A DNA stretch of 8,452 bases, from assembly GCA_021323815.1 (NCBI GenBank), contig JAJPKG010000449.1, positions 1 to 8,452 of the forward strand, written 5' to 3'. The stretch is from Pseudomonadota bacterium. GTDB lineage: Bacteria > Chloroflexota > Ktedonobacteria > Ktedonobacterales > JACDGC01. Shown here piece by piece: positions 6,795 to 8,452 of this stretch. The notes under the pieces are model-generated. The model did not search any database. It saw only the letters and a list, made by a program, of their open reading frames with translations, and was not told the DNA's origin. The position numbers were made by a program, and so were the translations under genes. Position 1 is the first letter of the stretch; each line of letters opens with the position of its first letter.

Positions 6795-7337
6795 TCAAGA
6801 GGAAGGGGATTCAGGTTCTGGCAACGCGAAAAAAGCAACGCGTCTGCGTCGCCGCTCTGGGGTTGGGGGATTTGTGGTTATCCACTTGATAACACGGTTG
6901 CGCAAACGGATGAGCCGTGCGTATTCCTCGTCACTCAGATAACCAATGGCCTCTAGAAATGCGATGTCGCGTAGTTCAGGTGGGGGTTGTTGCGCGAGGC
7001 GGTCTGAAAAAGCACCCAGCAAATCCGCCATGAGCGTGGCGACAAACCGCAGAAGATCGTCGCTCGATGCCTGCGCGAGTGCTTCATCAGAAAGATGCAA
7101 AGCGGGATGCGTCAACGCATAGGTCTTTTCCTCTTGCCCACGAATCACGCGCGTGGTTGTGACACGGATATAGCCCGCTTCGCGCAAGATGTGCAGATGA
7201 CGATAGAGTGACGAAATCGGCTCATCGTGCAACGCCTTGCCAATTTCAGCGGTGGTGAGCGGGCCATCCTTTCCCAGCGTAGCCAAAATGCGCAACCGCA
7301 GGGGATGGAGCAAGATCTCAGCCGGCTTGAGTTTCAT
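6795..7337 (-). CDS. ArsR/HTH_20-type winged-helix transcriptional regulator
   Basis: The protein has 180 residues. AAGGGAG (7342-7348) just upstream of the ATG acts as ribosome site. Residues 5-75 form a winged helix of the ArsR-like HTH_20 kind: HPLRLRILATL (11-21), a TTAEIGKALHDEPISSLYRHL helix-turn-helix with the conserved YRHL recognition end, and a wing with REAGYIRV...RGQEEKTYAL. The remainder is an acidic helical segment followed by a basic RRRRR patch and a Pro/Ser-rich end. No cysteine pair of a metal-sensing ArsR member is visible, so the signal is unknown. It is divergent from the small membrane protein gene at 7485, with a large dyad between them, and probably represses itself and that gene. 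Sampled GC is about 50-58%, lower than the MFS genes on both sides. Confidence 0.85.
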   Translation of the reverse strand: MKLKPAEILLHPLRLRILATLGKDGPLTTAEIGKALHDEPISSLYRHLHILREAGYIRVTTTRVIRGQEEKTYALTHPALHLSDEALAQASSDDLLRFVATLMADLLGAFSDRLAQQPPPELRDIAFLEAIGYLSDEEYARLIRLRNRVIKWITTNPPTPERRRRRVAFFALPEPESPSS

Positions 7338-7391
7338 GGCACTCCCTTCTTAGGCAGTGTATCGCATCATAGAACAAAGGGCTATCGACTC

Positions 7392-7421
7392 TTGACTCGT
7401 CGCCCCATCTTTTATTATTAT
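7392..7421 (+). promoter_or_regulatory. Predicted promoter of the small membrane protein gene
   Basis: TTGACT (7392-7397, one mismatch) and TATTAT (7416-7421, one mismatch) are separated by 18 bp, predicting a start near 7428. The -10 box lies inside the left arm of the large dyad, so a protein bound to the dyad would block this promoter. Confidence 0.55.
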
Positions 7422-7439
7422 TGATAATAGTAAAAGATG
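7406..7439. promoter_or_regulatory. 34-bp dyad, probable operator of the ArsR-type regulator
   Basis: Nine perfectly matched outer bases, CATCTTTTA (7406-7414) and TAAAAGATG (7431-7439), flank an inner AT-rich part (TTATTAT against ATAATAG, one mismatch). The two 16-base arms leave only a 2-base centre. It lies between the divergent regulator and small-protein genes and covers the -10 box of the latter. ArsR-family dimers bind AT-rich dyads of this kind. No T-tract follows that would make it a terminator. Confidence 0.65.
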
Positions 7440-7484
7440 AGGGGGAGCGAAGGCTCCTCTGCTGAGTGAAAAAGGAGAGCAACG

Positions 7485-7751
7485 ATGCATTTTGTCCTTG
7501 CCTTTGCGGTTTGGCCGTTGGTAGAAGGTCTGATTCTTGCGTTCGCTTTGCTGCTGATCAGCATAACGTCTCTGAGAATGTACCGCGCTAAAGGGCGTCA
7601 TGTGGCAGCCCCATCGGATCAAGTCAAGCAACTGGTTGGACAAGGCAAAACGATTGAAGCCATCAAACGCTATCGTGGCGAGAGCGGTGCTACGCTGTCA
7701 GAAGCCACTCACATGGTTTCATCGCTGCAATCTGCTCAACCTAAGCCGTGA
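7485..7751 (+). CDS. Small one-TM protein with L7/L12-C-terminal-like tail
   Basis: The protein has 88 residues. A strong AGGAG ribosome site (7473-7477) lies 7 bases upstream of the ATG. Residues 3-28 form one hydrophobic helix (with P11 and E14 inside), followed by a basic RMYRAKGR stretch, suggesting N-out/C-in orientation. Residues 45-81 (QVKQLVGQGKTIEAIKRYRG...SEATHMVSSL) resemble the C-terminal domain of ribosomal protein bL12, in which K-x-EAIK-x-YR and an EAK-type helix are typical. This fold recurs in small membrane proteins of unknown function. It is divergent from the ArsR-type regulator and probably its target. The 3' end overlaps the convergent MFS gene by 11 bp. Sampled GC is about 48-52%, below the flanking MFS genes. 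Coding status is well supported; the function is unknown. Confidence 0.75.
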   Translation: MHFVLAFAVWPLVEGLILAFALLLISITSLRMYRAKGRHVAAPSDQVKQLVGQGKTIEAIKRYRGESGATLSEATHMVSSLQSAQPKP

Positions 7752-8452
7752 CAGATGGTTGGTGTGGCCACAACAGCCACCCAACTACGATCGCGCTCCC
7801 GCTCAGCCCCAGCGCCATCAGGCGATAGACCAGCGCGAACGGCAGGGTGACCACGCCTAGACCAAACAGCGGGAAGAGCACGATCATCGCCATGCTGAAC
7901 ATGCCTGTCTGAAAGGACAGCACCGTCGCCCGTTGTGCCTCAGGACAGCGGGCATTGATGTAGGTGCTCAGCGCGGGCGTCAGCACCGCCACCGAAGCGG
8001 GAAAAAGCAGCAGATAGCCAAGCAGGCTCATGGCGGGCTGGGGCGCGCTGAGGAGCAGCAAGCCGATGACGAGCGCGGCGAAGCAGCCCGGCACCAGCCA
8101 CCGTCCCGGCAAACGGCGCATCAGGCGCGGGGTGAGCGCGGTGAAGGCAACGCTGGTCGCCAGGGCCAGCGCCACCAGCACACCCACCACCGAGAGCGAA
8201 TAGCCCAGCACATGCATATAGAGCTGGGTGTAATAGTTGGTTGTCGTCCAGGCACACTCCACCAGGGCGCTGAGGACCAGCAATCCCAGCAGCAGGGGGT
8301 CGCGTCGGGTGGCGCGCAGCCCCAGCATGATATGCCGCAGGGGCAAGACGCGCTCTTCGCCGGTGCCGCCGCGCTGTTCCGGCACTTGCAGCAAAAACAC
8401 ACAGCCCAGGCTATAGGCGGCGAATTGGGCGGCAAACGGCGCAGCAATCAGC
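7741..8452 (-). CDS. MFS transporter, C-terminal part (5' truncated at window edge)
   Basis: The frame is open from the window end (LIAAPFAAQFAAYSLG...) to a TAG stop, 236 residues plus stop. The N-terminal half lies beyond the edge. After the first hydrophobic segment comes a polar loop (EQRGGTGEERV), the usual central or inter-helix loop of MFS proteins. About six further hydrophobic segments follow, including ALVECAWTTTNYYTQLYMHV and a basic cytoplasmic loop PRLMRRLPGRW equivalent to motif A of the second half. The helix order and the short polar C-terminus (WPHQPSVTA) fit the second half of an MFS_1-type permease. Substrate is unknown. It is unlike the other MFS protein in the window, so the two are not recent duplicates. 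It overlaps the small membrane protein gene tail to tail by 11 bp. Confidence 0.85.
   Translation of the reverse strand, partial: LIAAPFAAQFAAYSLGCVFLLQVPEQRGGTGEERVLPLRHIMLGLRATRRDPLLLGLLVLSALVECAWTTTNYYTQLYMHVLGYSLSVVGVLVALALATSVAFTALTPRLMRRLPGRWLVPGCFAALVIGLLLLSAPQPAMSLLGYLLLFPASVAVLTPALSTYINARCPEAQRATVLSFQTGMFSMAMIVLFPLFGLGVVTLPFALVYRLMALGLSGSAIVVGWLLWPHQPSVTA

Overview
This is an 8.45 kb stretch of bacterial chromosome. It is GC-rich overall: 60-base samples from the main genes count at about 68-70% GC. Gene content is ordinary for an environmental, soil- or thermophile-like bacterium: a CrtC-like lipoprotein, a membrane-anchored STAND NTPase, two MFS transporters, an ArsR-type regulator and a tRNA-Gly. 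Protein style and an interspersed palindromic repeat suggest Chloroflexota, but that is an impression and no marker gene here proves it. I found no CRISPR array, complete insertion sequence or phage structural gene.

Layout. (1) 1-675, plus: C-terminal part of a TPR-like helical repeat protein, cut by the window edge. (2) 770-929, minus: a compact tRNA-Gly(GCC) unit with consensus promoter, encoded CCA and an intrinsic terminator whose stem starts on the last base of CCA. (3) 932-2330, minus: two tandem paralogous endonuclease VII-like (His-Me/HNH) proteins, each with two N-terminal CxxC zinc modules. This block is much more AT-rich than its surroundings (sampled at about 42-45% GC). (4) 2495-3595, plus: a secreted lipoprotein with a CrtC/AttH-type lipocalin-like domain. 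(5) 3596-5230, minus: a two-TM STAND-type P-loop NTPase with a short TPR-like tail. Its stop codon abuts that of the lipoprotein gene with no gap. (6) 5255-5446: divergent intergenic region with palindromic repeats and a putative promoter for the next gene. (7) 5447-6763, plus: a 12-TM MFS transporter. (8) 6795-7337, minus, and 7485-7751, plus: a divergent pair made of an ArsR/HTH_20-type regulator and a small one-TM protein with an L7/L12-C-terminal-like tail. Between them lies a large AT-rich dyad that overlaps the predicted promoter. (9) 7741-8452, minus: C-terminal part of a second MFS transporter, cut by the window edge.

How the genes may work together. No large operon is visible; most genes alternate strand. 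The clearest functional pairings are the two endonuclease VII-like genes, probably one transcription unit from the promoter at 2371-2398, and the ArsR-type gene with the small membrane protein, probably repressor and target through the dyad. The nuclease block and the regulator/small-protein block are the two low-GC islands and the best candidates for horizontally acquired cargo. The STAND NTPase is the best candidate for a signalling or defence-type protein, but nothing next to it names a partner effector.
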